64,000 bases of DNA from CAYZXL01 sp964482435 (GCA_964482435.1 CAYZXL010000011.1:53571-117570), one strand, 5' to 3'. Shown: positions 44,718 through 54,057, counted from the stretch's first letter. Numbers and translations: made by a program. Notes: generated by a model from the sequence alone, not told the origin.

Positions 44718-45812
44718 CTATTTTGGGCGAGTGAGGGTCAGGATTCCGAGGCGCCACGGGATTTCGCCGTATTTCTTGCCTGCGGCATCCTCTGCGAGAA
44801 CGCCCTGAATCACAAACTGCAAGTTCGCCGCGTCAACCGTCATCGTCTCGTCGTATCCGGCCCGTATCAGCTCCCCGTGGCTGATGTTGTCCGTCCAGCG
44901 GGGCTTCGGTTGAATGACGTTGCCCGCCGGGTGGCCTTTCCAAGGGGCGGCGCTGGCGAATGCGTTATCAAGCGAAGTGGCAAGGGGCTTCCACTCGCCG
45001 TCGAGTCTATCCGCAGTGTACGCGACGTAGTATCGCCGGTCGGAAGGAGGCGCTTTGCGAATGGCTTCAATGATTGCCAGATATTTCCTGGCGCCTTTGA
45101 GTCTGTAAATGTGTCCTGCCTCGAACAACCGCCAATCGGGATTATCCTCTGTCAAAACCACCTTGCATTCCACGAATCCCCGCGGAAAATCCTTCAAATT
45201 CGTCCAGGACCGCCAGAGCCGCCCGTCCATCGAAGTAAAGAAGAGATAAGCCTTTTTCTCGTCGCAGATTATCCAGAAGTCAATCCACTGGCTGACCCCT
45301 TCCGGGTCTTTGTCGAAAAGAAGCGCCGCCGGAGACCATGAATTCGGGTCCTCGATATTCTCCGTCGTTGAGTAAGCTGGCTGGAGGGCGGGCTTGCGCC
45401 CTTTCTCAATCGCCTGATAAATCAAATACCACTTCTTCTGCGGCCGAAAGTAAAACACTTGCGGCGCCGCGATGTACTCCGTTCCGCGGCAGTTCAAAAC
45501 GTGGCGTTTGCTGGCGTTGGCTTCTTCCCAGCGGCGGAACGATACGTACTCGACGCGGTGGCTGCGAATGGTACTGCGAGTTGTGTCAAACACGTGCCAC
45601 CGCCCGTTGTAGAAGACCACCGACGGGTCCTTGACCGAATAGCAGAAGTCTTTCCTGCCTTGTTCTGCCGCCAGGAGCGGAGGGGACAAGGACCAGAAAA
45701 ACTTGCGGCTTAGAAACGGTTCGGCGGGGTTAGGACTCTCCGGCGTTTGCGCCGCAAGAGCGCACCCAGTTGCCCCCAGCATGGATACCAGCAGTGAGAA
45801 CACTCTCCTCAT
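44718..45812 (-). CDS. Exported GH62-type alpha-L-arabinofuranosidase
   Basis: GH62 enzymes remove arabinose side chains from arabinoxylan. The 364-residue protein has a signal peptide (MRRVFSLLVSMLGATG...ALA). It then has the five-blade propeller pattern: VKDPSVVFYNGRWHVF with Asp62, AAPQVFYFRPQKKWYLIYQ, FWIICDEKKAYLFF, and EAGHIYRLKGARKYLAIIEA. ATG 45812 is preferred since AAGGAGG lies 9 nt upstream, whereas it directly abuts ATG 45821. It is the last gene of a run that begins with an ECF sigma factor. No second carbohydrate-binding domain is present. Confidence 0.86.
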   Translation of the reverse strand: MRRVFSLLVSMLGATGCALAAQTPESPNPAEPFLSRKFFWSLSPPLLAAEQGRKDFCYSVKDPSVVFYNGRWHVFDTTRSTIRSHRVEYVSFRRWEEANASKRHVLNCRGTEYIAAPQVFYFRPQKKWYLIYQAIEKGRKPALQPAYSTTENIEDPNSWSPAALLFDKDPEGVSQWIDFWIICDEKKAYLFFTSMDGRLWRSWTNLKDFPRGFVECKVVLTEDNPDWRLFEAGHIYRLKGARKYLAIIEAIRKAPPSDRRYYVAYTADRLDGEWKPLATSLDNAFASAAPWKGHPAGNVIQPKPRWTDNISHGELIRAGYDETMTVDAANLQFVIQGVLAEDAAGKKYGEIPWRLGILTLTRPK

Positions 45813-45909
45813 TTTTTCCATCCTCCTTGTGTCCCGTACCCAGGGGGCGCCGTAACTGGCGTGAAAAGGCTGCGGTCGTCTTTCTTTGCCGGTCCCGGAG
45901 GCCCCGGGT

Positions 45910-46218
45910 TCAGGACAGCTTCTCAAGCGCCTCGATGAGAATTTTCACCTTTGGCCAGAACGCGATGATGACAGCAGGCACGATCACAGTATAAAGAGCG
46001 CCGAGGACAATGCCAACAGTTGCCCACACTCGGCGGCTGCCGAGCTTGACTCCCCCGTTGCCCTTGAGGGCAAGCCAGCCAAAGATTATCGCCGGGATGG
46101 CTTTCTCCAGGCCGAGCATGTGGATGCATGAGGCAATCCCTAAGACCAGACTGGTCGTTGCGAAAGCAACCCTCTGCCCACCGGCAAACGCATCAGTCGA
46201 GCTCATGTTCTCTTGCAT
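45910..46218 (-). CDS. Small membrane protein, DUF4190-like
   Basis: A 102-residue protein with two membrane segments: ATTSLVLGIASCIHMLG leading into the loop, and VGIVLGALYTVIVPAVIIAF near the C-terminus. Between them is IPAIIFGWLALK, a pattern seen in DUF4190 proteins. ATG 46218 is set by AGGAGGG 8-9 nt upstream. It sits between the anti-sigma gene and the GH62 gene on the same strand with gaps of about 100 nt. Function unknown. Confidence 0.7.
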   Translation of the reverse strand: MQENMSSTDAFAGGQRVAFATTSLVLGIASCIHMLGLEKAIPAIIFGWLALKGNGGVKLGSRRVWATVGIVLGALYTVIVPAVIIAFWPKVKILIEALEKLS

Positions 46219-46318
46219 TGATGAACCCTCCTGTCCATTTCCGATCTTCAACTTCAATTCGTTCTCGGCAATGCCGTACTTCCACTCGCCAAGATTCGTC
46301 AGTCCTGACAGCAAGCCG

Positions 46319-46759
46319 CTATGTCGGCCCAGCGGACGAGTCACCATTCAAGGTCTTGCATAGTCGGAACGGATTTTGTCCTTGAGAAGCAAGCAGAACG
46401 GCAACAATCAATATGATGGCGGGCTTCAGAAGGATGGCAACTCCGAACCCGACTGCCAAATCTACAAGTTTATAGATGACCATGAATGTAACCAGCGCGC
46501 CTGCGAAAGTGCGCGACCCTCGTTTGCTTTCACTTGGGGGAAGGATTCTCGCTCCGACCCTGTTCCATATATCAGCTTCCGCAAAATCGAGCGACATCCG
46601 GTTGAGGTCTCCTGCCAGTTCGCGCATCTCCGCAAATAACTTCGCGCACTCGCCGCAGGAACTGATATGGTCCCGGACTGCCCGCTCCTCGTCAGGCGCG
46701 AGTTCCTCGTCTAAATATCCGTGCATTAGCACATGAAATCTTTCGCATTCGCCGGTCAT
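46319..46759 (-). CDS. Anti-sigma factor with zinc-finger (zf-HC2) domain
   Basis: A 146-residue membrane protein. The N-terminal zinc-binding anti-sigma domain reads CERFHVLMHGYLDEELAPDE then HISSCGECAKLF (H-x3-C-x2-C). A hydrophobic region from about residue 85 to 130 makes one or two membrane segments. It begins 15 nt behind the sigma factor gene, so the two form the standard regulator pair. The signal it senses is unknown. Confidence 0.88.
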   Translation of the reverse strand: MTGECERFHVLMHGYLDEELAPDEERAVRDHISSCGECAKLFAEMRELAGDLNRMSLDFAEADIWNRVGARILPPSESKRGSRTFAGALVTFMVIYKLVDLAVGFGVAILLKPAIILIVAVLLASQGQNPFRLCKTLNGDSSAGPT

Positions 46760-46774
46760 ATTCGTCTTGCTCCG

Positions 46775-47368
46775 TTAAAAGGGGTCGGTCTTGACTCGTC
46801 TCGAGACGAGTTCTCTAAGCTTCTGGCGTGCCCGGCAAAGCTTGGACATCACCGTGCCACGCGGTATCTGAAGCACCTGCGACATCTCGTCATACTTTTT
46901 GCCCTCCAGGTGCTTAAGGACGATGATTTCTCTATCTTCCTGCGATAGTTTTCCGAGGGCATCCCATAACAAACGCATACGGTCATCAAGCTCACTAAAC
47001 CTGGAGTTAAGCTCCGCTGGCCTCCAGAGCAGGTCACTACGCTGTCCTTCCCGTGCCGTTTGCCTGAACCTGTCCACGCAGAGGTTTCGCATGATTCCAT
47101 ATATCCAGGGATAGAATTTCCTTCCCGTCTCGAACATGCCGATGGATTTGAATGCCCGGAGAAAGGTTTCCTGAAGGACGTCAAGGGCGTCCTCACGATT
47201 TCCCAATAGCGCGAGGGCGTGTCCCATCAGCTCTCTCTCATAGCGGCGGACCAAAATCCCGAAACTCTCGTGGTCTCCATTTCGGCAGGCTGCAACAACG
47301 TCGTTGTCCGAGAGTTCTTCCGGGTCGGGCATACCTTGAATCTTTCTTTGTCCGCCTGTGTCTTTCAT
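46775..47368 (-). CDS. ECF-type RNA polymerase sigma factor
   Basis: A 197-residue sigma-70 family protein with region 2 (FGILVRRYERELMGHAL, DVLQETFLRAFKSI, FYPWIYGIMRNLCVDRFR) and region 4 (ALGKLSQEDREIIVLKHLEGKKYDEMSQVL, then GTVMSKLCRARQKLRE). AAGG precedes ATG 47368. It is followed by its anti-sigma factor and probably by the membrane protein and GH62 genes, so it may control exported carbohydrate-active proteins; this is inference from order only. Confidence 0.92.
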   Translation of the reverse strand: MKDTGGQRKIQGMPDPEELSDNDVVAACRNGDHESFGILVRRYERELMGHALALLGNREDALDVLQETFLRAFKSIGMFETGRKFYPWIYGIMRNLCVDRFRQTAREGQRSDLLWRPAELNSRFSELDDRMRLLWDALGKLSQEDREIIVLKHLEGKKYDEMSQVLQIPRGTVMSKLCRARQKLRELVSRRVKTDPF

Positions 47369-47677
47369 CAGACCTTACGGAACAACCGGAGAAATATTCC
47401 CAGATTTGGCGGAAAATCTCAAAAAAACCTGGGAGGATCCCGAGGGGCCCACTTTCGGGTGGGCGCACAGCCGTGCTGTACACAGAAGAAGGCTGCGGCT
47501 TTGGTGCCGGCATGGGCGTCTTGCTCATGATCTTCCACCGGTCCCCCGCGGAACGCGGGGCGGGATGCCACGGCTACACAGCGGCACCTGTCCGCCGAGC
47601 CTTGTGCCCGTGGGAAGCTTTTGCTATAAGTGGCCGAATCGTTATGCACTCACCGACGGGAAGGGAGGAAACGTAAT
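47369..47677. repeat. Divergent intergenic region with palindromic repeat, copy 3
   Basis: The gap between the sigma factor (minus) and the FG-GAP gene (plus). It has a hairpin GCCCAC/GTGGGC near 47448-47465, a degenerate copy of the CATGGGC palindrome at 47511-47529, and a perfect 7-bp hairpin CCCCGCG-GAA-CGCGGGG at 47544-47560. The plus-strand promoter at 47602-47630 lies just beyond. Confidence 0.5.
47602..47630 (+). promoter_or_regulatory. Predicted promoter of the FG-GAP protein gene
   Basis: TTGTGC (47602-47607), 17-nt spacer, TATAAG (47625-47630). Start of transcription near 47637, about 40 nt before the start codon at 47678. Confidence 0.55.
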
Positions 47678-48829
47678 ATGAGAAGCTTAGCGGTGCTTTT
47701 GATGTCAATCTCGTTCGTTTTGTTCCTCGGAAACATCCAGGCGGGAGAAGTCTCGTTCAAAAAGCACGTCATCAATGCAGACTCCGTCGCGGAGTCGGCG
47801 GGCGTCCTGGACGTCAACCGCGATGGAGTCCTCGACATCCTTTCCGGGGATTCCTGGTACGAAGGACCGAGCTGGAAGAAGCATTTCGTGCGTAAGATTC
47901 CAATCATTGACAACTATCTCGACGATTTCGCGACGATCCCGCTTGATGTGAACGGCGACGGCTGGATGGACGTCGTTTCGGTGACGTGGTTCTCCAAAAA
48001 AGTCTCCTGGGTCGAAAATCCTAAAGGCAAAGACGCTCCCTGGACTGAGCACGTCGTCGAGAACCCCGGCAATTCCGAAACGGCAATAGCCTGCGACGTG
48101 GATGGTGACGGCAAAACCGACGTCCTGCCAAACTTAGCTCAGATGACGGCGTGGTACGAAAAAGTCGGCGAGGGAGACAAAGGCACGCTGGTCAAGCACG
48201 TCGTTGACCCGGGCAGAGGCGGGCACGGAATAGGTTTTGGCGACGTGGACGGCGATGGGCGCGGCGACATTATAGCCCCGTCCGGCTGGTACGAAGCGCC
48301 GCCTGACCAGCGCGACGGCAAGTGGGTGCTTCATAACGAGTTTGACCTCGGTCCTTGCAGCATCCCGGTCGCGGTTCACGATTTCAACGGTGACGGTCTC
48401 GCAGACATCTTCTTCGGCATGGGGCACAACTACGGCGTTTTCTGGCTCGAGCAAGGAAAAGCCGCCGACGGAAAACGCACCTGGACGAAACATGAGATTG
48501 ACAAGACGTGGTCCCAACCTCACGCCATCATCCTCGCCGACCTCGACGCTGATGGGAAACTGGAAGCAATCACAGGCAAACGCTATTATGCCCACAACGG
48601 GCACGACCCGGGCGAAAACGACCCGAGGATAATCTGCTACTACAAATGGTCCCCCGAAAAGAAGGGATTTGAGAAGCACGTCATTGACGAGGGAACGACG
48701 GCAGGATTCGGCCTTTATCAAACCTTGACCGATATTGACGGCGACGGAGACGTGGACATCGTCGCGCCGGGGAAGAGCGGCCTTTACCTCTTCGAGAACC
48801 TTCTTCGCTCGCCTGCCTCTAAGAGGTGA
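47678..48829 (+). CDS. Exported FG-GAP/VCBS repeat beta-propeller protein
   Basis: A 383-residue exported protein with a signal peptide (MRSLAVLLMSISFVLFLGNIQA). It holds seven calcium-binding repeats: DVNRDGVLD, DVNGDGWMD, DVDGDGKTD, DVDGDGRGD, DFNGDGLAD, DLDADGKLE and DIDGDGDVD, spaced by about 50 residues, as in seven-bladed integrin-like propellers. ATG 47678 follows GGGAGG at 10 nt. Related proteins are numerous in planctomycetes, of unknown function. It is divergent from the sigma/anti-sigma/GH62 run. Confidence 0.9.
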   Translation: MRSLAVLLMSISFVLFLGNIQAGEVSFKKHVINADSVAESAGVLDVNRDGVLDILSGDSWYEGPSWKKHFVRKIPIIDNYLDDFATIPLDVNGDGWMDVVSVTWFSKKVSWVENPKGKDAPWTEHVVENPGNSETAIACDVDGDGKTDVLPNLAQMTAWYEKVGEGDKGTLVKHVVDPGRGGHGIGFGDVDGDGRGDIIAPSGWYEAPPDQRDGKWVLHNEFDLGPCSIPVAVHDFNGDGLADIFFGMGHNYGVFWLEQGKAADGKRTWTKHEIDKTWSQPHAIILADLDADGKLEAITGKRYYAHNGHDPGENDPRIICYYKWSPEKKGFEKHVIDEGTTAGFGLYQTLTDIDGDGDVDIVAPGKSGLYLFENLLRSPASKR

Positions 48830-49144
48830 ATCGCCGCGAGATGACCAGAGCACCAGCGTTCGGTCTGTGCTTTTCCCCTGCGCCGAGCGAGAAATGGTGT
48901 TGGGGTATGAGATGCGCAAGCGCGTGGACGAGTGAACGGCGGCTTCGCCCCGGGGACGGCCAACGCCTCGCCTTTTCTGTGGGGGATAGGTCGGGCGCAC
49001 ACACCACTGCTGTCGCTTCGGCCCTATACGAGGTCTCCTCTCCTCCCGGCGAACGAAGAAAGGCCCGAGGGTTCGGTGCGCGACACAAGACTACCTCACG
49101 ATGGCGAGAGAATTAACAAGGGGAAGTGATGGAAAAAGGCTGGA
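48830..49144. other. Intergenic region between convergent genes
   Basis: About 315 nt. No gene, no clear hairpin terminator and no repeat that I recognise. Confidence 0.35.
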
Positions 49145-49804
49145 CTATTCCACCCACCAGCGGCTGGACTCGCTGCGAAAGACCTTCGCCTCCTCGTCGG
49201 ACTCGAACTCCTTACCCTGGATGTGTCCGTCGAAGTAGAGGAAATTGAGGAAATACTTCACGCCTTTCTTACCCGAGGCCGCCGCTCCGTGCCACACCGA
49301 CGAGAAATCGCTCACCATGATGACGAGGTCACCGCGCTTGATCACGTCGAAAAGGATCGGCTGTCCTGGAACATAATCGGCGGGTGGGTCAGTGGAAAGG
49401 CTGTTGTTACACGTGTAGCTCCGCCCGAAGCACGCGTAGCAGCTCACACCTTGCTCGGTCAATTCGTAGTCAACTCCGTCATAGCCCGTGTCGGCCGGGC
49501 ACTTGAGAATCCCAACGTTGTTCTCGACAATTTCCGTCAGTCCAGAATCGGCAGTCTCCAGGTCCCCTCTGTGCTCCGGGTCGAGAACACCACCTGAGGC
49601 ATAGAAAACGTAAGGCATGGCGCCCTCATACTTGAGCCGGTAAATCTCTACAAAGGCGGAAATCTGCTTCATGTTGTTCTGGCAGCCGACGATAAGAGCT
49701 TGCCGGCGGACGGTCATGAGCGCAGGGAGGGTGAGCATAAGAATGAGGGAGATTATAGCAATAACTAAAAAAAGTTCTATGAGCGTGAAACCGCGCTTGT
49801 TCAT
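49145..49804 (-). CDS. Prepilin-like protein (type II secretion/pseudopilin)
   Basis: A 219-residue protein with a class III prepilin leader MNKRG cut before FTLIELFLVIAIISLI. The first mature helix continues to about residue 40 with QNNMKQISAF. The C-terminal part has LNFLYFDGHIQGKEF, the DG motif of the planctomycete/PVC pseudopilins. I use ATG 49804 because the processing site must be close to the start; longer readings from 49873 lack sense. There is no ribosome site in the usual place, so the start is slightly uncertain. It has its own promoter. Confidence 0.85.
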   Translation of the reverse strand: MNKRGFTLIELFLVIAIISLILMLTLPALMTVRRQALIVGCQNNMKQISAFVEIYRLKYEGAMPYVFYASGGVLDPEHRGDLETADSGLTEIVENNVGILKCPADTGYDGVDYELTEQGVSCYACFGRSYTCNNSLSTDPPADYVPGQPILFDVIKRGDLVIMVSDFSSVWHGAAASGKKGVKYFLNFLYFDGHIQGKEFESDEEAKVFRSESSRWWVE

Positions 49805-49862
49805 AGTTTTGCGCCGCTCAGGAGGATGTAAAAAACCCTTCCCAATGCAATTAACCATCCTC

Positions 49863-49891
49863 ATTTCACTCAAAAGCCCATGCTAAGTCAA
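49863..49891 (-). promoter_or_regulatory. Predicted promoter of the prepilin-like gene
   Basis: Minus strand TTGACT (49891-49886), 17-nt spacer, TGAAAT (49868-49863). It is preceded by an A/T-rich tract (GAAAAAAATGCG on the plus strand) that could serve as an UP element. Transcription would begin near 49856, about 50 nt before ATG 49804. Confidence 0.5.
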
Positions 49892-50086
49892 GAAAAAAAT
49901 GCGACTTTTTTGCCTGGTGGCTGAGACCAGGCCCAATACACCGTGTTTTCCATAAGCAATATTGATACCAGCTATCGTTCCTCGGCACGATTTTTCTTCA
50001 CGCCTTCCCAATGACTGTCAACGCTCAGCCGGACGCCTTCGTTCCGCATCTTTCCGTCAGGAATCCAAAGCCCTCGAAGAAACAGA

Positions 50087-50118
50087 TTGCTATCCGCCGG
50101 CCTCAGGCGTGATATAAT
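50087..50118 (+). promoter_or_regulatory. Possible promoter of pyrF
   Basis: Exact -10 TATAAT at 50113-50118; the nearest -35-like sequence, TTGCTA at 50087-50092, is 20 nt away, longer than ideal. It would start transcription near 50125, 60 nt before pyrF. Confidence 0.4.
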
Positions 50119-50183
50119 CCGAAAAAGGCGATGGCGAAGCCGGTGGCGTCTCACCCCCTCAACCCACGGAAGGTGTTTCTGTG

Positions 50184-50945
50184 ATGCAACGATGTAGCCC
50201 GGAGGAAACAATAATCATCGCTCTCGACGTCGAGAGTCTCGACCAGGCGCAGAAGTTAATCGAGGCGACCGGTGACCGGGCGCGTATCTATAAAGTGGGT
50301 TCGGAGCTTTTCACCCGCTGCGGACCAGCCGCGGTCAAACTGCTGAAAGAGCGCGGCAAGGACGTTTTCCTCGACCTCAAGTTCCACGACATCCCCAACA
50401 CGGTCGCCGGAGCGGTTGCCGCCGCGGGGGCTTTGGGGGTGAAAATGCTCAACGTTCACGCTTCCGGCGGCTTTGAAATGATGAAGGCTGCCGCAGAGGC
50501 GGCACAAAGGCAAAAGCCAGGTTCTGAAGAAAGCCGGTCTATGGGCGAGTCGGTCGGACCCCCGAAAGTCCTTGCAGTTACGGTCCTTACGAGCATTGAC
50601 GAGAGAATCCTCGAAGACGAAGTCGGATGTCGCCGAAAGGTCGAGGAGCAAGTGCTTCATTTGGCGCAGCTTGCGAAAGAAGCCGGGTTGGACGGCGTGG
50701 TCGCCTCCCCGAAAGAAACCGCCCCCATCCGCCAGAAATTAGGGAGAGATTTCCTGATTGTGACTCCGGGCATTCGCCCTCTCTGGGCGGCGAAAGGTGA
50801 CCAGAAAAGGGTGATGACCCCCGCGGAAGCCGTCCGGGCCGGCGCCGACCACATCGTCATCGGCAGGCCGATCACGGCGAGCGACGACCCGAAAGGTGCT
50901 TTTGATCGCATTCTGGCAGAGATTGAACCGGAGTTTCACGGGTAA
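50184..50945 (+). CDS. pyrF: Orotidine 5'-phosphate decarboxylase
   Basis: PyrF makes UMP from OMP, the last step of UMP synthesis. The 253-residue protein has ALDVES, the catalytic FLDLKFHDIPNT (Asp-x-Lys-x2-Asp array), VHASGG, and the phosphate-binding VTPGIRP near the C-terminus. GTG 50181 and ATG 50184 are adjacent in frame behind GGAAGG; I use the ATG. An acidic insert of about 20 residues (about 112-134) separates HASGG from the next strand. It is followed after 55 nt by the TPR gene. Confidence 0.95.
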   Translation: MQRCSPEETIIIALDVESLDQAQKLIEATGDRARIYKVGSELFTRCGPAAVKLLKERGKDVFLDLKFHDIPNTVAGAVAAAGALGVKMLNVHASGGFEMMKAAAEAAQRQKPGSEESRSMGESVGPPKVLAVTVLTSIDERILEDEVGCRRKVEEQVLHLAQLAKEAGLDGVVASPKETAPIRQKLGRDFLIVTPGIRPLWAAKGDQKRVMTPAEAVRAGADHIVIGRPITASDDPKGAFDRILAEIEPEFHG

Positions 50946-50999
50946 CGTCTGCTCCGAAGGCATCCTGTCCCCCGGAGCAATGATCGGAGGTAATGAGGC

Positions 51000-52313
51000 A
51001 TGAACCACATCAAGGCTGTTTTGAGACTACTTGCATATATCGCTGCCTTTTCGGTACTAACGGCTGCCTCCTGCGGCGAGTGGGAGGACTACCTCAGCTC
51101 TCCATACCACGATTTCCGCTGGGACTGGCTTGTCCGGGACGGGCATCTTGCCTACGGAAAGGGCAATTACAAGGAAGCCCTCACAAACTACCAGGATGCC
51201 ATCAAAAAAGGGTGCAAGGACCCCCTGATGCTCTTCCGGATGGGTTACTCCTACCGCGCTCTTCGCCGCAGCAAGGAAGCGGCGGGTTTCTTCGCAACCT
51301 CGACCGAGGGACTGGTAAAAGCCTACCCGAAGCACCAGTACAACTGGTTCAGCCGCTATTACTTAGCGGAAATCTTCGTTGAGAGGGGACTCCTCGACCG
51401 CGCAAAACAGCAGCTCGACGAGGCCATCAAGCTCAACCCCCAATTCGAGCAGGCCTTTCTCCTCTACGGCAACCTCCACCATCGTCGGGGCGAATTGGCT
51501 TTGGCTGCCGAGAAATACCTCCGGGCTTCGGAAATCAACCCGAAATCCCTTCAGGCCTGGCGAAACCTCGGCGCTTCTTACGATGCCGCAGGTAATTATG
51601 AAAAAGCCCTTTCCGCCTACTCGACTGCGAAATCTCTTTCTCCCGGCGACCCGAAAATCCTTCTTGCCCTCGCAAGCATCCATTCGAAGACGAACAAGCC
51701 CCAGGAGGCGATGAAGGAGTACGAGGAGGTCTTAAAGCTTCAGCCGGAGACCGCCGCAGTCGAACGCGAGCAGGTGGAGCGGGCGCTTGTTGGACTCGGC
51801 AATGCCGCCTGGCAGCTCGGACAGAACGAAAAAGCGGTCGAGCATTACCAGAAAGCCCTCGCCCTCAACCTGAGAAACTACGAGGCGCTCCTCGGACTTG
51901 GCCTCGTCATGCTGAAGACCGACGAGTGGGGAAAGGCGGAGGAAAACCTTCGCAAGGCATTAGAGGTCAAGCCCGACTCCAAAGAGGCCCATTATAATCT
52001 CGGGGTGCTCTACCAGTCGAAGGGCGATTTCGACCAGGCTATCAAGGAGTTCGTCCGCGCCATCGAGATAGACCCCGAAGACGAGACCTGTTATTACAAC
52101 GTCGGGCTTTCATTCATCAAAGCGAAGCTCTACGACCAGGCAAAAACCTGGCTCAACAAGGCTGTCGAGAAATTCGGAAAGGACTCGAAGTGGAGCAAAG
52201 CCGACCTGAAGTTGCTCGAGCTAATTGACCGAATCGAGAAAGGAAAAGAAGCCGAGCTCGAAAAAGAGCTCGAAAAAGCCCTCAAAGAAGAGGAGACCAA
52301 GACCACCAAGTGA
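51000..52313 (+). CDS. TPR-repeat lipoprotein
   Basis: A 437-residue exported protein. The N-terminal hydrophobic segment ends in SVLTAASC, a plausible if not perfect lipobox with Cys25. From residue 45 onward there are about nine TPR units, such as AYGKGNYKEALTNYQDAIKK, YEKALSAYSTAKSLSP and FDQAIKEFVRAIEIDP. A highly charged Glu/Lys tail ends the protein. GGAGGT lies 9 nt before ATG 51000. It probably scaffolds a protein complex outside the membrane; partners are not evident. Confidence 0.88.
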   Translation: MNHIKAVLRLLAYIAAFSVLTAASCGEWEDYLSSPYHDFRWDWLVRDGHLAYGKGNYKEALTNYQDAIKKGCKDPLMLFRMGYSYRALRRSKEAAGFFATSTEGLVKAYPKHQYNWFSRYYLAEIFVERGLLDRAKQQLDEAIKLNPQFEQAFLLYGNLHHRRGELALAAEKYLRASEINPKSLQAWRNLGASYDAAGNYEKALSAYSTAKSLSPGDPKILLALASIHSKTNKPQEAMKEYEEVLKLQPETAAVEREQVERALVGLGNAAWQLGQNEKAVEHYQKALALNLRNYEALLGLGLVMLKTDEWGKAEENLRKALEVKPDSKEAHYNLGVLYQSKGDFDQAIKEFVRAIEIDPEDETCYYNVGLSFIKAKLYDQAKTWLNKAVEKFGKDSKWSKADLKLLELIDRIEKGKEAELEKELEKALKEEETKTTK

Positions 52314-52482
52314 CCTCTTCACTCCCGCGACCTTCCGAGAACGGAAGAAGATGGTCCCGCGGCCTGCTGGGACTCCCTCACTGAGAGGTTATCGGCGGGC
52401 CTCATGGGCGGGGACGGGCCATAACCCGGAAGAAATGCGTGTGCGGGTTGAGGTCCTCGATGAAAGTGTGTCCGAGCACCCC

Positions 52483-54042
52483 CTACCGACCCTCCCAATC
52501 GCCACACAGCGTCCCAAACGGACCGTTCGGCCAAAAGCTCGATTCCAGATTGTAAATCCACCGCGGCTGAACCGGGTGAACAACGTGAATTCGGTTGTCC
52601 TCAATCCACAATTTCACTATCGTGAACGCGTCCCATGAGTCGAGGGGATTCGTTCCCTCAGACACCTCCTTCCCGTCCGGCGTCCCGTCATTATCCGTGT
52701 CAGCGACGATGGGATCGCAGCTGAAATCGGAATAAACAACCTGGCCATCTTCGAGCGTAAAGCCGTAGACCTCCCCTCCATCCAAAAGCCCGTCCCCATC
52801 GGTATCCGGATTGTCCGGGTCGCTCAGATACCTGTACTCCCAGTGATCGGCCAGCTCATCGCCGTCACCATCGCCAGAGCCGTCCCGCTCCAGGGCTCCA
52901 AAGTGCTCTACCTCCCAATCGTCCCTCATATTGTCCGCGTCCATATCCACAAGCTCGCTTGTCGTCGCCTCCCAGGTGTTCCCGTAGGCCCCCATGTTCA
53001 CCCTTCCCCCGTTCGGCTCCGGCTCATTGGCGTAGCCCGAAAACGGATCCCCCGCGTCCACGCACGGCGAGAAGGCGCACAGATGAAGGTCCGCCTCATC
53101 GGCCGACGGCGAGAGGAAGATGGGATCGGCATCTATGTTGCCCTTGCCTGGGTATCCCCCTTGGACGTCGGAGAAGGTGATAACCGGCATGTAGATGTCA
53201 CCCTTATACTCCTTGGGCGTTTCCAGAACGTTGCCGCTCGTGTTTCCCCAGAGTATCGAGTTCTTGACGCTCTGCAAGTAGCCGCTGACGCTGCTGGTAA
53301 TGGCCCATTCGTTGCGGTAGAACGTGCAGTTTTCGATCGTCAGGTCAAGAATCCCGGTATCCACCCCAACCTCGTTGTCCATGAAAAGACAATTGTCTAC
53401 CCTGGCGTAGCTATCGCCCACCGAAATGGCCGTCGCGCACCGCCTGAAGCGACACCGGGCCACGGTGAGCCCCCGCTGCTGCACGTTCCAGACGCTTATA
53501 GCCATCCCCTCCCCTGCCAGGTCGAAAGTGCAGTCCAGGACCCTCAGATCACCTCCGTACATGCCGCCGATCGCCGACTCGTATGCGGGGGTTGGCCCAG
53601 TAAAGGTGCAGCGCCGCACGGTGGCCGGGGGTCGCGCGCTAACCACCGCCCTCTCGAAGAGAGAGTCGTTGATTATGCCACCCGAGTAGGCAGAAACCCC
53701 GGTGTCCAGAAACCGGAAGCCGCTCACCATGGAACCCTGTCCCACCGTGACCCTCCCAAGCATGGTCGTCACGTTCCTCCCGGAACCCATCAAGTCGACC
53801 CCCGGCTTTACGCGATACGTAGCTCCGTCCCATCCGTACCTCCCCGGGAGGACGAACACCCTGTCGCCGGGGTCCGCGGCGTCCATGGCATCCATGATGT
53901 AGGGCGTCGCGGTCTCCGGAGATGTATAGGGATACGCGGGACGAACCCAGGGGTTTGTGTCCGGGCGTGCCGCATAGTGGGTATCACCAGAGGCCCCCGG
54001 CGTGAAAGCTGCGACTATAATCGCGCCCAAAAGCCGTCCCAT
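52483..54042 (-). CDS. Exported right-handed parallel beta-helix protein with thrombospondin type 3 repeats
   Basis: A 519-residue exported protein. After a signal peptide (MGRLLGAIIVAAFTPGASG) it has the polysaccharide lyase-like beta-helix: short repeats such as VRRCTFTGP, VLDCTFDLAG, VARCRFRRC, VDNCLFMDN and IENCTFYRN. The C-terminal third has calcium-binding type 3 repeats DPDNPDTDGDGLLDGGEV and DPIVADTDNDGTPDG. Such proteins bind or cleave polysaccharides, but no catalytic set is evident. GGAG precedes ATG 54042. It begins 15 nt behind the metallophosphoesterase gene. Confidence 0.87.
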   Translation of the reverse strand: MGRLLGAIIVAAFTPGASGDTHYAARPDTNPWVRPAYPYTSPETATPYIMDAMDAADPGDRVFVLPGRYGWDGATYRVKPGVDLMGSGRNVTTMLGRVTVGQGSMVSGFRFLDTGVSAYSGGIINDSLFERAVVSARPPATVRRCTFTGPTPAYESAIGGMYGGDLRVLDCTFDLAGEGMAISVWNVQQRGLTVARCRFRRCATAISVGDSYARVDNCLFMDNEVGVDTGILDLTIENCTFYRNEWAITSSVSGYLQSVKNSILWGNTSGNVLETPKEYKGDIYMPVITFSDVQGGYPGKGNIDADPIFLSPSADEADLHLCAFSPCVDAGDPFSGYANEPEPNGGRVNMGAYGNTWEATTSELVDMDADNMRDDWEVEHFGALERDGSGDGDGDELADHWEYRYLSDPDNPDTDGDGLLDGGEVYGFTLEDGQVVYSDFSCDPIVADTDNDGTPDGKEVSEGTNPLDSWDAFTIVKLWIEDNRIHVVHPVQPRWIYNLESSFWPNGPFGTLCGDWEGR

Positions 54043-54057
54043 GCGTCTCCGCCGCCC

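Larger units (their letters stand above)
49805..50183. other. Divergent intergenic region with the prepilin and pyrF promoters
   Basis: 380 nt between the prepilin gene (minus) and pyrF (plus). It carries the prepilin promoter at 49863-49891 and an exact TATAAT at 50113-50118 upstream of pyrF. In between I see only AT-rich sequence and the hairpin CCTGGTGGCTGAGACCAGG near 49914-49932. Confidence 0.45.
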
